Source of the DNA: DASSSY01 sp035708205
Lineage (GTDB): Bacteria; Bacteroidota; Bacteroidia; Chitinophagales; Chitinophagaceae
Direction: 5' to 3'
Length of the DNA: 64,000 bases
Assembly: GCA_035708205.1 (NCBI GenBank)
Contig: DASSSY010000007.1
Span: 124,001-188,000 of the forward strand
The notes under the pieces were generated by a model that was given only the letters and a program-made list of their open reading frames with translations, did not search any database and was not told where the DNA came from. This document shows, piece after piece, positions 18,594-27,140 of this stretch. The translations under genes were made by a program, and so were the position numbers. The number at the start of each line of letters is the position of its first letter. The first letter of the stretch is position 1.

Positions 18594-18624
18594 CAAAAAT
18601 AGTAAAAACACCGAAAAACACAAA
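18594..18624 (-). promoter_or_regulatory. Bacteroidota promoter of the DUF3098 gene
   Basis: On the minus strand a -33 TTTG (18621-18624) and an exact -7 TATTTTTG (18594-18601) are separated by 19 bp, the spacing expected for the Bacteroidota primary sigma factor. The -7 element ends 29 bp before the start codon. Confidence 0.65.
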
Positions 18625-18671
18625 AGGGATTTTTACAAAAACAAATCTTTATAATCTCACAAAAACCATGT

Positions 18672-19214
18672 CTATTTCGAAAATTGCCTTCGGATCAGCG
18701 CGAACAGCGCATAATTAACAATATCATAAATATTAGCTTCTACACCTTCTGAAACCAGGGTTTTCCCGTCATTTTGCATAATTTGCCTAATGCGTAATAA
18801 TTTGGTCAGGATCAAATCCACAAAAGATTCCTGGGTCATATTGCGCCAGGCCTCGCCATAATCGTGATTTTTGCGCAGCATTAAATCTTCAATGATTTGG
18901 GCTACCTGATCATAATGGTCTTCCGCTTCGCTTAACGGCAATTCCTGGCAATGATCGTCACTCAGCTGCAATTGTATCAAAGCGATATAACCATAATTGA
19001 CAATGGCCATAAACTCGCCTTCCACGGGATCTTCTATTTTTTGTTCCCCACCTGCCTCCTGAATGGAGCGGATGCGCCATGCCTTAATATACAACTGATC
19101 AATAACAGAGACCAGCCTGAGGATACGCCATGAGGTACCGTAATCCTTTACCTTAGCCACAAAGACATCGCGGCAGCGCTCCCGGACAGCCCGGTATTCC
19201 CTAAGTGTGTCCAT
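18672..19214 (-). CDS. DUF1599 (Nmad1-like) protein
   Basis: A 180-residue, helix-rich soluble protein containing two copies of a DUF1599-type unit: the first around KVKDYGTSWRILRL and the second around KNHDYGEAWRNM, each with a D-Y-G-x-x-W core. The family has also been called nucleotide modification associated domain 1 by sequence analysis, but no activity is established for bacterial members. I start at the ATG at 19214; a TTG at 19229 would add five residues. It lies 18 bp behind the DUF1015 gene on the same strand and is probably cotranscribed with it. Confidence 0.8.
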   Translation of the reverse strand: MDTLREYRAVRERCRDVFVAKVKDYGTSWRILRLVSVIDQLYIKAWRIRSIQEAGGEQKIEDPVEGEFMAIVNYGYIALIQLQLSDDHCQELPLSEAEDHYDQVAQIIEDLMLRKNHDYGEAWRNMTQESFVDLILTKLLRIRQIMQNDGKTLVSEGVEANIYDIVNYALFALIRRQFSK

Positions 19215-19232
19215 ATTTGTTTTTCTCAAAGA

Positions 19233-20474
19233 TTAAATCATGTGAACGATCAACCCGTCACGGGTCTTGGGTTCAAACCAGGTACTTTTCGGCGGCATAA
19301 CCTGTCCGTTATCCGCCACGGCCAGCAGCTGGTCCATCGACACCGGATAGCAGGAAAAGGCTGCTGCCATTTCACCGCTATTAACGCGGTTCGCCAATTC
19401 TTCCAGGCCGCGGATACCGCCTACAAAAGCCACGCGATCGTCCGTCCGGGGATCCTGAATACCCAAAATCTTATCCAGGACCTTATTTTGCAGAATGCTC
19501 ACATCCAGGCTTTCAATAATATTCGACTCCGAAAAATCGCTCTTGGTTTCCAGCTTGTACCACAGGCCTTCCACGTACAAGCCAAATTCATGCATTTTTT
19601 CCGGTTTGTAAGGTTGCCCCCCTATCTTCGTAATGACAAAATCTGCCGTCAAAAGCTCCAGAAATTCATCTTTGCTATACCCTTTCAAATCTCTGACCAG
19701 TCGATTATAATCCATAATGACCATCTGGTTGGAAGGAAAAATACAGGTCAGGAAAAAATTAAACGATTCGTTACCGGTTAAATCCAGGTTCCTGTTCCTA
19801 TACTCCTGCGCCACTTTGGCTGCCGATGCCGCCCGGTGATGCCCGTCGGCAATATATGTTGCCGGCACATTATCTTCAAATATATCAGTGATGTTGCACA
19901 CTTTTCCATAATCGTCAATGACCCAAAACTCATGCTTTACCTCATCCTCGCTTGTAAATGAATATACCGCTTCATGGTTGTCCACCCAATCCCGGAGCAT
20001 TTCGGTAATGGATGACACTTCCCGGTAAGCCATCAATACAACGCCGGTTTGCGCCCTGGTAGCCTTGATATGGTTAATGCGATCCAATTCTTTTTCAGGA
20101 CGTGTGTATTCGTGCTTTTTAATGACATCATTTTCATAATCTTCCAGGGAAGAAATACAAACTAAACCCGTTTGTGGCCTACCGTTCATGGTCAGGCGAT
20201 AAATATAATAGCAAGGTGCGTCATCCTGCATAAACACGCCGCCTTTAATAAACTTCTTCAGGTTTTCCCCAGCCTGCTCATACACTAAAGTGTCATGAAC
20301 GTCAATTCTCCTGGAAAGATCTATTTCCGAACGGGTAACATGATAAAAATTATAGGGCTGATCCTTAAATTCACGCGCTTCTTCAACACTGCAAACATCA
20401 TAAGGTAAGGTGGCCACCTGGGCAGCTAATTCCGGCCTCGGGCGGAGCCCTTTAAAGGGTGCTATTTTTGCCAT
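19233..20474 (-). CDS. DUF1015 family protein, possible serine kinase
   Basis: A 413-residue soluble protein covering the whole DUF1015 family. The early LRPRPELAAQVATLPYD segment and the YIADGHHRAASAAK motif near residue 210 are family hallmarks; the latter resembles the ParB/Srx-type motif of free serine kinases such as archaeal SerK. A role in serine or phosphoserine metabolism is therefore conceivable, but in this protein it is inferred only from that motif. It is the first gene of a two-gene operon with DUF1599 and has an exact -7 element 18 bp upstream. Confidence 0.8.
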   Translation of the reverse strand: MAKIAPFKGLRPRPELAAQVATLPYDVCSVEEAREFKDQPYNFYHVTRSEIDLSRRIDVHDTLVYEQAGENLKKFIKGGVFMQDDAPCYYIYRLTMNGRPQTGLVCISSLEDYENDVIKKHEYTRPEKELDRINHIKATRAQTGVVLMAYREVSSITEMLRDWVDNHEAVYSFTSEDEVKHEFWVIDDYGKVCNITDIFEDNVPATYIADGHHRAASAAKVAQEYRNRNLDLTGNESFNFFLTCIFPSNQMVIMDYNRLVRDLKGYSKDEFLELLTADFVITKIGGQPYKPEKMHEFGLYVEGLWYKLETKSDFSESNIIESLDVSILQNKVLDKILGIQDPRTDDRVAFVGGIRGLEELANRVNSGEMAAAFSCYPVSMDQLLAVADNGQVMPPKSTWFEPKTRDGLIVHMI

Positions 20475-20491
20475 AACAAAACTTAAAAGGG

Positions 20492-20499
20492 CAAAAATA
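20492..20499 (-). promoter_or_regulatory. Bacteroidota -7 element of DUF1015-DUF1599 operon
   Basis: Minus-strand TATTTTTG, an exact TAnnTTTG match ending 17 bp before the DUF1015 start. The expected transcript leader is only about 10-15 nt. No clear -33 element. Confidence 0.55.
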
Positions 20500-20657
20500 A
20501 TAAAATTTAAAGGGATTGCGGAAGGAAGATGCTTTACAATAGATTTCAGGCAAAGAACATAAATATTAGTCAGAAAACAACCGCTTAGTTTTTATCTTCG
20601 CTTCAACGGGAACTTCCAAATGATTCCCGAGTATGCCACCGAAAACGCGCATAACAC

Positions 20658-21062
20658 ATGAAATATTTACCCCAGGCGCCCCCTTTTGAAATGATTGACC
20701 TGTTAACGGCAGCTAATGACCATGAAAGTCATAGCCAGTTCCTGATCCGGAAAGACAATATTTTTGTGATCAATGGTATTTTTACCGAGCCTGGCATCAT
20801 TGAAAACATGGCGCAAACCGCCGCTGCAGGGATTGGCTACCAGGCTATGACTAAACAACAGGCGACACCGCCTATCGGTTTTATCGGTCAAATCAAAAAT
20901 CTCAACATTTATCATTTACCGGCAGTAGGCAGCCAAATCTCTACGGCAATTATCATTGAAAACAGCATACTGAATGTCAGAGTCTTAAGAGGTAAAGTCC
21001 TAATGGCGCAGCAACTTATTGCAGAAGGCTCGTTCAAGGTGTTCATAAATACCGGGTCATAA
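20658..21062 (+). CDS. FabZ-like hotdog-fold protein lacking the usual histidine
   Basis: A 134-residue hotdog-fold protein of the 3-hydroxyacyl-ACP dehydratase group. The helix motif PGIIENMAQTAA (Glu49) matches the catalytic-acid helix of FabZ, but the preceding loop reads FVINGIFTEPG where FabZ has a GHFPG-type loop with the catalytic His, so that histidine is missing and the loop is shorter. This may mean a non-catalytic or altered enzyme, similar to the small hotdog proteins of aryl-polyene and flexirubin gene sets. A beta-ketoacyl synthase lies about 1 kb downstream on the same strand. A -7-like TATCTTCG (one mismatch) is at 20593-20600. Confidence 0.72.
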   Translation: MKYLPQAPPFEMIDLLTAANDHESHSQFLIRKDNIFVINGIFTEPGIIENMAQTAAAGIGYQAMTKQQATPPIGFIGQIKNLNIYHLPAVGSQISTAIIIENSILNVRVLRGKVLMAQQLIAEGSFKVFINTGS

Positions 21063-21149
21063 AATATTATCGGGTCATTTTTTGTATATTTATCAAATGA
21101 AATGATCCGGAACGCCTCATCTTGTAATGCTTTAAAATGAAGTAAAAAT

Positions 21150-22040
21150 ATGTATCCCCAACATTATACCTCTCTCATCATTCTTATCCTGCTGTTTTAT
21201 GCTACACGTACAGGCGCACAGGAAGGCAAAGCATTATATCATGTTTATGCCCAAAACGGTCAATACAGAAATGCGGAATTGCTCTTTAATGATTCAGCAT
21301 CACTTTACACAGTCGAACGAAAAGGCATGGACCCTCAAAATAATTTTGACAGTACAGGCTTTTCCGTTTCTCAAACAGAAGGAATGATCAGCGGTATATC
21401 CTTTGCGCCGTCACGCTATGACGAGAAAGGCGCACAGGTCTATAGGAACTTCCGGCAAAAAAAGATATTATTGCGGGTCACCCAGAAAGGCAAAATGAAC
21501 GCGTTTATCGTATCCGACAACTGGCTTGGCTTTAGCTGGAAGATCAAGGAAAAATACAGAACAATTTCAGGATACAAATGCCAGCAGGCTATTGGCCGGT
21601 TCAGAGGACGGGAATACAGGGTATGGTTCACCAAAGATATTCCATTACCCTATGGCCCATGGAAGCTGTACGGGTTACCAGGTCTCATTATTAAAGCTAA
21701 ATCTCCCGGGATCATGAATATTGAACTGGCCACAATTACATACCCTGTGGATGGCATTACCGATATTTGCCCGCCTTATGAACCTGGGCAAAAAACCCTT
21801 AAAGAGCTCGTTTATTACAATGATCACATACTGGAATTTGTCATGAAAAAGATGTCAAAATTATTACCTAAAGATGCATGCGTCCGGGTTGGTGAAGGCC
21901 ATTACAGCACTACCCTTGCCCAGGACAGGGACCATCAGTTGGAACGATTGTATGAATGGGAAAAGAAAATACCTAAAAGAAACAATTATATTCCGGCACA
22001 GGTTAAGCATGACACGTCGATAACCATTCGCAAAGATTAA
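21150..22040 (+). CDS. GLPGLI family secreted protein
   Basis: A 296-residue exported protein with an N-terminal signal peptide (hydrophobic to about residue 22, ending RTGAQ) and the defining GLPGLI motif itself near residue 175 (LYGLPGLIIKAKSPG). The domain is beta-rich; the region before the motif carries the typical YRTISGYKCQQAIG segment. GLPGLI proteins are abundant in Bacteroidota and of unknown function. It is followed by a compact terminator. It lies between the hotdog gene and the ketosynthase on the same strand, which may be coincidence. Confidence 0.88.
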   Translation: MYPQHYTSLIILILLFYATRTGAQEGKALYHVYAQNGQYRNAELLFNDSASLYTVERKGMDPQNNFDSTGFSVSQTEGMISGISFAPSRYDEKGAQVYRNFRQKKILLRVTQKGKMNAFIVSDNWLGFSWKIKEKYRTISGYKCQQAIGRFRGREYRVWFTKDIPLPYGPWKLYGLPGLIIKAKSPGIMNIELATITYPVDGITDICPPYEPGQKTLKELVYYNDHILEFVMKKMSKLLPKDACVRVGEGHYSTTLAQDRDHQLERLYEWEKKIPKRNNYIPAQVKHDTSITIRKD

Positions 22041-22047
22041 TGATCCG

Positions 22048-22067
22048 GCGGGTCTTAACCCGCTTTT
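22048..22067 (+). terminator. Rho-independent terminator after the GLPGLI gene
   Basis: A 6-bp GC-rich stem GCGGGT/ACCCGC with a 4-base loop, followed by TTTT, 8 bp after the stop codon. Confidence 0.75.
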
Positions 22068-22113
22068 AAATTAATCCTGATACAGATCAAAATAAATTCC
22101 TGCACTTCCACTC

Positions 22114-23235
22114 ATGCCTGTATATATCCAAAGCAGCGCTGTTTTCTGCCCCTTAGGCTACCACACCGGGTCCGTTTTTGAACAGATGTTAGCCGGTCGT
22201 CACGCTTTTAGTCCAAGACACTTTGGCCCGGAACAAAAACGGGAAATGGTGGCTGCTATTCCTGGAGATCTATGGCATGAGCTGTACGAAGAATTTCCGC
22301 AACAACAGTATTCAGACTTTGAAAAATTATGCCTGTTCGTTGCGCAGCAAGCCATTGCCGAAAGCCAAATCGATACTGCTTCGGAAGACTGCCTGTTTAT
22401 CCTGTCAACAACGAAAGGCAATATTGCCGAACTCGACCTGCAGGCTGATGAGCGGATCAGCTTATTCACCTCCGCGCAAAAGATCGCCGGGCATTTTAAC
22501 AACCCCAATCGGCCGCTTGTGGTATCTAATGCCTGTATTTCGGGGGTCTTAGCGCTGATCCTGGCTAAAGATGCGCTGGAAAACAACCGTTATAGGCATG
22601 TGATTGTAACCGGCGCCGATATGCTCAGCGATTTTGTGGTCAGAGGATTTCAATCCTTTTTCGCCTTATCGGACGAACCCTGCCGGCCATTTGATGCGGG
22701 CAGAAGAGGGCTCAACCTTGGCGAGGCGGCTGCCTGTGTCATCCTGACCAATAATGCCTCCGAAACAGGAAACAGGATTAAGATTACAGGGGGTGGCCTG
22801 AGCAATGACGCCAACCACCTTTCCGGGCCTTCCCGCAGCGGTGAAGAATTGGCCGCCGCCATTAAAATGGCGCTGGCCGAAGCGCATTTACCCGGTCATG
22901 GCATCAATTTTATTTCCGCTCACGGCACCGCCACACGATATAACGACGAAATGGAAGCCAAAGCCCTGGCGCTTGCCGGGGTCAATCATGCGCCTTTACA
23001 CAGTTTAAAGAGTTATCTCGGCCATACTTTAGGCACTGCCGGCATCATAGAAACTATTTTCGGTGCTGTTTGCCTGGAAAAAGGCTTGTTGCTGCCCTCC
23101 TTGAATTTCAGATCAACGGACGCGCCGGTACCGATCCATGTCATCCAGACCTCACAAAATGCAGATCTCAAATATTTGCTTAAGACAGCCTCCGGTTTTG
23201 GGGGCTGCAATGCGGCATTGGTGCTTGAAAAATAA
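22114..23235 (+). CDS. Beta-ketoacyl-ACP synthase (FabF-like)
   Basis: A 373-residue thiolase-fold condensing enzyme that would extend acyl chains on acyl carrier protein. The triad is complete: Cys141 in SNACISG, His270 in AHGTATRYND, and His304 in SYLGHTLGTAG. It is about 40 residues shorter than housekeeping FabF, as are the ketosynthases of aryl-polyene and flexirubin-type pathways. The hotdog protein at 20658 is the only other lipid-like gene nearby; acyl carrier proteins, ammonia lyase and ketoreductase genes of such pathways are absent, so the product is unknown. Confidence 0.87.
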   Translation: MPVYIQSSAVFCPLGYHTGSVFEQMLAGRHAFSPRHFGPEQKREMVAAIPGDLWHELYEEFPQQQYSDFEKLCLFVAQQAIAESQIDTASEDCLFILSTTKGNIAELDLQADERISLFTSAQKIAGHFNNPNRPLVVSNACISGVLALILAKDALENNRYRHVIVTGADMLSDFVVRGFQSFFALSDEPCRPFDAGRRGLNLGEAAACVILTNNASETGNRIKITGGGLSNDANHLSGPSRSGEELAAAIKMALAEAHLPGHGINFISAHGTATRYNDEMEAKALALAGVNHAPLHSLKSYLGHTLGTAGIIETIFGAVCLEKGLLLPSLNFRSTDAPVPIHVIQTSQNADLKYLLKTASGFGGCNAALVLEK

Positions 23236-23281
23236 TCCGGGAGGTTGACTTTGCCTGTCCGGCAAATGTCCGAACGAACAC

Positions 23282-23431
23282 TTAAGGAGCGCTCAATGCC
23301 CGATTAAAAATGATGTCCTTATTATTCTTCCCCCTCAATTGCTCCTCTGCAGCAAAATTCCAATCATTAAATTTTTCAGCTCTCCACCGGATATTCCTGG
23401 CGAAACGATTTGCTTTTTCCTGCAGTTTCAC
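23282..23431 (-). CDS. Small 49-residue frame coupled to the sugar transporter
   Basis: A minus-strand frame starts with a GTG that shares bases with the TGA stop of the transporter gene (GTGA, 4-bp overlap) and ends with TAA at 23282. The 49 residues are charged and helical in appearance (begins KLQEKANRFARNIRW and contains FNDWNFAAEEQLRGKN), with no signal or membrane segment. The coupling and protein-like composition suggest a real gene. I recognise no family, and chance cannot be excluded at this size. Confidence 0.45.
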   Translation of the reverse strand: MKLQEKANRFARNIRWRAEKFNDWNFAAEEQLRGKNNKDIIFNRALSAP

Positions 23432-24744
23432 GCTTTCCCGGCCTTATGGCCTTTAAGGGCGAAGAATAAAATGAACGCATAGCAGGGTATAAATATCCAG
23501 AATGCCTGTTGCATACCCACGCCCTGCCGGGCGGCAATCATTGTCCAGAGCTTTGGCAGGATGGCACCACCCGCAATGGCAACAATCAACAAAGCGGAGC
23601 CGGCCTTTAAAAAACGGCCCAAGCCATCAATGGACAAAGGCCAGATAGCAGGCCACATAGGCGCGTTGGCAAAACCCAATAAGGCCAGGAAAGTAATGGA
23701 CCAGTTCAGGTGAATGGGCGCTTCACTAATCATGGGCAGTGAAAGGGACCATTCCCCTTTACCGAAGATCACGCCGAAAGAAAAGATCAAACCTAAAACG
23801 GCAGCAACGGCCAAGGCTCCGGACTGTGAGATAACCTTGGGGATTAAAACGATTCCGAGCAAATATCCTCCTAACATCCCCAGCATGGTATAAGTCGTAA
23901 AATGCCTGGCGATATCCAAGGAAATATTAAGGCCCGAATGGCCGTACAATTGAATAGTATCTCCGGCCAATACTTCCACACCGACATATAGGAACAAAGT
24001 TATAAAACCCAACCATAAATAAGGATATTTGAAGATATGCTCCCGTTCCCCGACGCTGTGCTCAGGATTGGTTTCAGCTTCTTCCCTGATATCGGGCAGC
24101 GAAGAGAAACGAATGGCTATGGCCAATGCAATAAAGGCTACGGCAATGATAATATAAGGCCAAACAATCCTTGACGCCAGTTCCTGGAGCAAGAGATCTT
24201 TTGCCGCAACCGGCAGATTGGCCAGATGCTGAAATTTTTCCATTCCTGTCAGCAGCACCGATCCCATGATTAAAGGAGCAAGCGCGCCGGCGCCCTTATT
24301 GCAAATCCCCATCACACTGATACGGCGGGCCGCACTTTCGATCGGCCCTAAAATAGTAATGTATGGATTGGCCGCAGTTTGCAGCAAAGCCAGCCCAATA
24401 CCGATAATAAATAAGCCGCAGAGGAACATCCAGTAAAAACGGGTATGCGCTGAAGGAATAAAAATTAATGCCCCTAACGCCATGATGAGCAAGCCGTAAA
24501 CCATACCGTTTTTAAACCCTGTTTTCTTCAATACCCATGAAGAAGGGAAGGCCATCACAGCATATGCGATATAAGAAGCGAAAGTGACCAGAACTGCCTG
24601 AGAAGGGCTAAGTTCACAGGCAACTTCCAGATACGGGATCAGTGTACTGTTGACCCAGGTAATGAAACCAAAAATAAAGAACAGGAGCCCGATAATCAAG
24701 GTCGGGACAAGATAGTTTTTTGCTGAAGAATTATTTTGATCCAT
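23428..24744 (-). CDS. Sugar MFS transporter (FucP / glucose-galactose type)
   Basis: A 438-residue major facilitator protein with about twelve membrane helices, closest in pattern to the FucP/GluP group of sugar:proton symporters. Typical stretches are the first helix FFIFGFITWVNSTLIPYL, the LLQTAANPYITILGP element after helix 4, and NKGAGALAPLIMG. Sugar specificity cannot be read from sequence. It is followed without a gap by a small frame and preceded (45 bp) by a MarR-type regulator gene on the same strand, which may control it. Confidence 0.88.
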   Translation of the reverse strand: MDQNNSSAKNYLVPTLIIGLLFFIFGFITWVNSTLIPYLEVACELSPSQAVLVTFASYIAYAVMAFPSSWVLKKTGFKNGMVYGLLIMALGALIFIPSAHTRFYWMFLCGLFIIGIGLALLQTAANPYITILGPIESAARRISVMGICNKGAGALAPLIMGSVLLTGMEKFQHLANLPVAAKDLLLQELASRIVWPYIIIAVAFIALAIAIRFSSLPDIREEAETNPEHSVGEREHIFKYPYLWLGFITLFLYVGVEVLAGDTIQLYGHSGLNISLDIARHFTTYTMLGMLGGYLLGIVLIPKVISQSGALAVAAVLGLIFSFGVIFGKGEWSLSLPMISEAPIHLNWSITFLALLGFANAPMWPAIWPLSIDGLGRFLKAGSALLIVAIAGGAILPKLWTMIAARQGVGMQQAFWIFIPCYAFILFFALKGHKAGKA

Positions 24745-24789
24745 TCAAAACACCGTTTTTGAAAATTAAAAAAGCAAATGACGTTAAGT

Positions 24790-25278
24790 TCAACTGAGAT
24801 CCAGGTTACATTGCCGGAGCTTTTCCAAAATATTATTTAAAATTCCAGCTTCCTTCTCAGAAATAACTACCGACATTTTTTCGAAAATCATCAAAGGAAT
24901 AGGCTCACATCTTTCCAGCATGGCCAATCCGTCTTCTGTAATAGACACATTATTCCGCCTTCTGTTCTCGGGGCAGGCCATGGAAACGATAAGGCCTTTT
25001 TCAAGCAGCTTCTCCAGAATCCTGCTGACATTGGAATTGGAATAGATCATCCTGCTTTGAATATCCATTGCAGACATAGTCACCGGCTGATGCCCGCGCA
25101 GGATCCGTAATACGTTGTACTGTGCATTAGTCAGCCCGTGTTTCTTCAAAGCCTTTTGAATGGCAACGGAATACCAGTTGGCCGTAAACAATAAGTTCAG
25201 ATATGCTTTTTGAAAATCGTTGATAAAGGAAGACATCTGCAATTCTTCCGCTATTGATTTATAGGGTTGTTCATTCAT
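24790..25278 (-). CDS. MarR family transcriptional regulator
   Basis: A 162-residue winged-helix regulator. The DNA-binding part runs from about residue 50 to 115 (LTNAQYNVLRILRGHQ, then IYSNSNVSRILEKLLEKGLI with the recognition helix, then the wing MACPENRRRNNVSITEDG). Members bind palindromes as dimers and often respond to small phenolic ligands. It lies directly upstream of the sugar transporter on the same strand and its start is only 16 bp from the divergent YihY gene, so it may regulate both and itself. Confidence 0.88.
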   Translation of the reverse strand: MNEQPYKSIAEELQMSSFINDFQKAYLNLLFTANWYSVAIQKALKKHGLTNAQYNVLRILRGHQPVTMSAMDIQSRMIYSNSNVSRILEKLLEKGLIVSMACPENRRRNNVSITEDGLAMLERCEPIPLMIFEKMSVVISEKEAGILNNILEKLRQCNLDLS

Positions 25279-25294
25279 TATATCAGTAAAGACA

Positions 25295-26296
25295 ATGAAC
25301 GATAAAAATAATTACTTTTTCCGCAATATTGTCAAAATACGTACCTTTCTTAAAATTTTTTGCTTGATCAGGACATTCACAAAAAAAATACGAAACGTAT
25401 TAGTGCTTACGTTTAATACTTTTGGTCAGGATAATGCTACCAAATTGAGCGGTTCGCTGGCATACAGCACCATCTTTTCCCTGCCCCCAATGCTACTGCT
25501 CATCATCATTTCCGGCGGGTATTTTTATGGCCAGGATGCCTTCCAAGGAAAGATCTTCGCAGAGCTGAAAGACATTGTCGGCAGCACTACGGCGCTTCAA
25601 ATCCAAAACATCATTAAAGGCCTATATTTCCAGGACAACAGCGTCCTGGCCACAATCATCAGCATCACTGCCTTAATTATCGGTGCGACCAGCATATTTA
25701 CAGAAATCCAGGGCTCGCTAAATCAGATCTGGGGAGTACGCTCCAAAAGCAAAAAAGGCATCCTGAAAATTTTAATTAACCGTGCCTTATCTTTTTCCAT
25801 GATCATCGGCTTAGGATTTTTATTGATCATTTCCTTAGTAGCCAATACCATTATCCTTACCATGGGGCACTGGATCCTTGATCATTTTTCATGGTTGCCC
25901 GTTAGCTTAATCGATTGGCTGAACCAGGCATTTTTGTTTTTTATTCTCAACTTTTTATTCGCCTTCATATACAAAGTCCTTCCGGATATCAAGATCGGAT
26001 GGCGGCAGGTTTTGCCGGGAGCACTTTTAACCACCCTGCTCTTTTTATTAGGGAAGTTTTTTATCGGACTGTATATTAGCCGGAATAATATGATTTCCCT
26101 GTACGGGGCCGGCAGCTCCATTATTATTCTTTTGGTATGGGTATATTTTTCGGCATTGATATTATATCTCGGCGCTGAATTTTCAAAGGCCTGGACCACC
26201 ATTAACGGTGACATTATTCCTCCTTCGTCATTAGCAGAAGAAAGTGAGAAAAGCTTATGGCTGAATTATCTCCGAAAAATGAAAAATCAGAAATAA
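25295..26296 (+). CDS. YihY/virulence factor BrkB family membrane protein
   Basis: A 333-residue protein with six membrane helices of the YihY/BrkB family: helix 1 with KLSGSLAYSTIFSLPPMLLL, the typical ISITALIIGATSIFTEIQ segment, and IILLVWVYFSALILYLGAEFS near the end. The family was once called RNase BN but is not a nuclease; function is unsettled. The N terminus is long and basic: a TTG at 25361 is an alternative start that would free more space for the divergent MarR promoter. Confidence 0.87.
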   Translation: MNDKNNYFFRNIVKIRTFLKIFCLIRTFTKKIRNVLVLTFNTFGQDNATKLSGSLAYSTIFSLPPMLLLIIISGGYFYGQDAFQGKIFAELKDIVGSTTALQIQNIIKGLYFQDNSVLATIISITALIIGATSIFTEIQGSLNQIWGVRSKSKKGILKILINRALSFSMIIGLGFLLIISLVANTIILTMGHWILDHFSWLPVSLIDWLNQAFLFFILNFLFAFIYKVLPDIKIGWRQVLPGALLTTLLFLLGKFFIGLYISRNNMISLYGAGSSIIILLVWVYFSALILYLGAEFSKAWTTINGDIIPPSSLAEESEKSLWLNYLRKMKNQK

Positions 26297-26429
26297 CGAA
26301 AACGGTTGTTAAATCTTGACGGGAATTATTTATAAAAAACGATCCGGGACTTGCATTTCTGTCATCAAAGTAATATTTTTCGAAAATAAATCATATCCAC
26401 CTTTTCTAACATAGCAAAATACAAGAAGT

Positions 26430-26720
26430 ATGGAAGAACAAATCACGCCTCAAAAACCGCCCAAAACATGGCTGGTCGAATCCATTTTAGTCACCTTGTT
26501 TTGCTGCCTGCCTTTTGGCATCGCGGGTATCGTCAATTCGGCAAAGGTAGAATCCCGTTTTAATGCCGGAGACATTTCCGGTGCACAACAATCATCCGCC
26601 GAAGCCAAAAAGTGGACCATGATCGGTTTATGGATTGGTGTTGCCGTTTATGTCATCTATATCGTGTTAATGCTTGTCGGTGTGGTTGGCGGAGTATTGG
26701 GTAGCCGTGGCAGCCTCTAA
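26430..26720 (+). CDS. CD225/dispanin family small membrane protein
   Basis: A 96-residue protein with two membrane helices (about 17-37 and 67-90) in the dispanin arrangement, with the typical CCLPFGIAGIVNSAKVESRFNAGD region and an amphipathic loop before the second helix. Eukaryotic members include interferon-induced IFITM proteins that restrict viruses; bacterial members have no settled role. The 3' end overlaps the DUF2752 gene by about 14 bp, indicating a two-gene unit. Confidence 0.82.
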   Translation: MEEQITPQKPPKTWLVESILVTLFCCLPFGIAGIVNSAKVESRFNAGDISGAQQSSAEAKKWTMIGLWIGVAVYVIYIVLMLVGVVGGVLGSRGSL

Positions 26721-27093
26721 AAAGACCCTTAAATGGGCACTCATTATTGGACTTTTTGGGGCATTTGTAATTGCTTACGGTTTTTTCAACCCGTATCAAT
26801 ATGCTTTTTTCCCAAAATGTCCATTTTATGCCCTGACAGGATTAAAATGTCCCGGATGCGGCTCACAAAGGGCTTTACATGATTTGCTGAATTTTGACAT
26901 CAGAGATGCTTTCACGGAAAATCAACTTATGGTACTGTCCATTCCTTACGTTCTTACCGGCCTCATCTTCGACCAGGCAAATTCAGGCCCCAACTTCTTA
27001 AAATGGCGCCAGCGACTATTTGGCAAAACAGCTATTTTCATCGTCCTGTTCATTATCATCGCCTTTTGGATCCTCCGCAACATCAGCTGGTAA
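26707..27093 (+). CDS. DUF2752 membrane protein
   Basis: A 128-residue protein with three membrane segments and a DUF2752 core: FFPKCPFYALTGLKCPGCGSQRALHDLL contains the conserved Cys-Pro-x-Cys-Gly motif that defines the family (only part quoted as one motif: CPGCGSQRA). I place the start at a GTG at 26707, where it overlaps the dispanin stop; the frame stays open back to 26674. The cysteines could bind a metal. No function is known; adjacency to dispanin-like genes is recurrent. Confidence 0.78.
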   Translation: MAASKKTLKWALIIGLFGAFVIAYGFFNPYQYAFFPKCPFYALTGLKCPGCGSQRALHDLLNFDIRDAFTENQLMVLSIPYVLTGLIFDQANSGPNFLKWRQRLFGKTAIFIVLFIIIAFWILRNISW

Positions 27094-27140
27094 ACATTCG
27101 CAAACGTTACGGATATTTGCGCTAAAATCCATCCGTCAAC

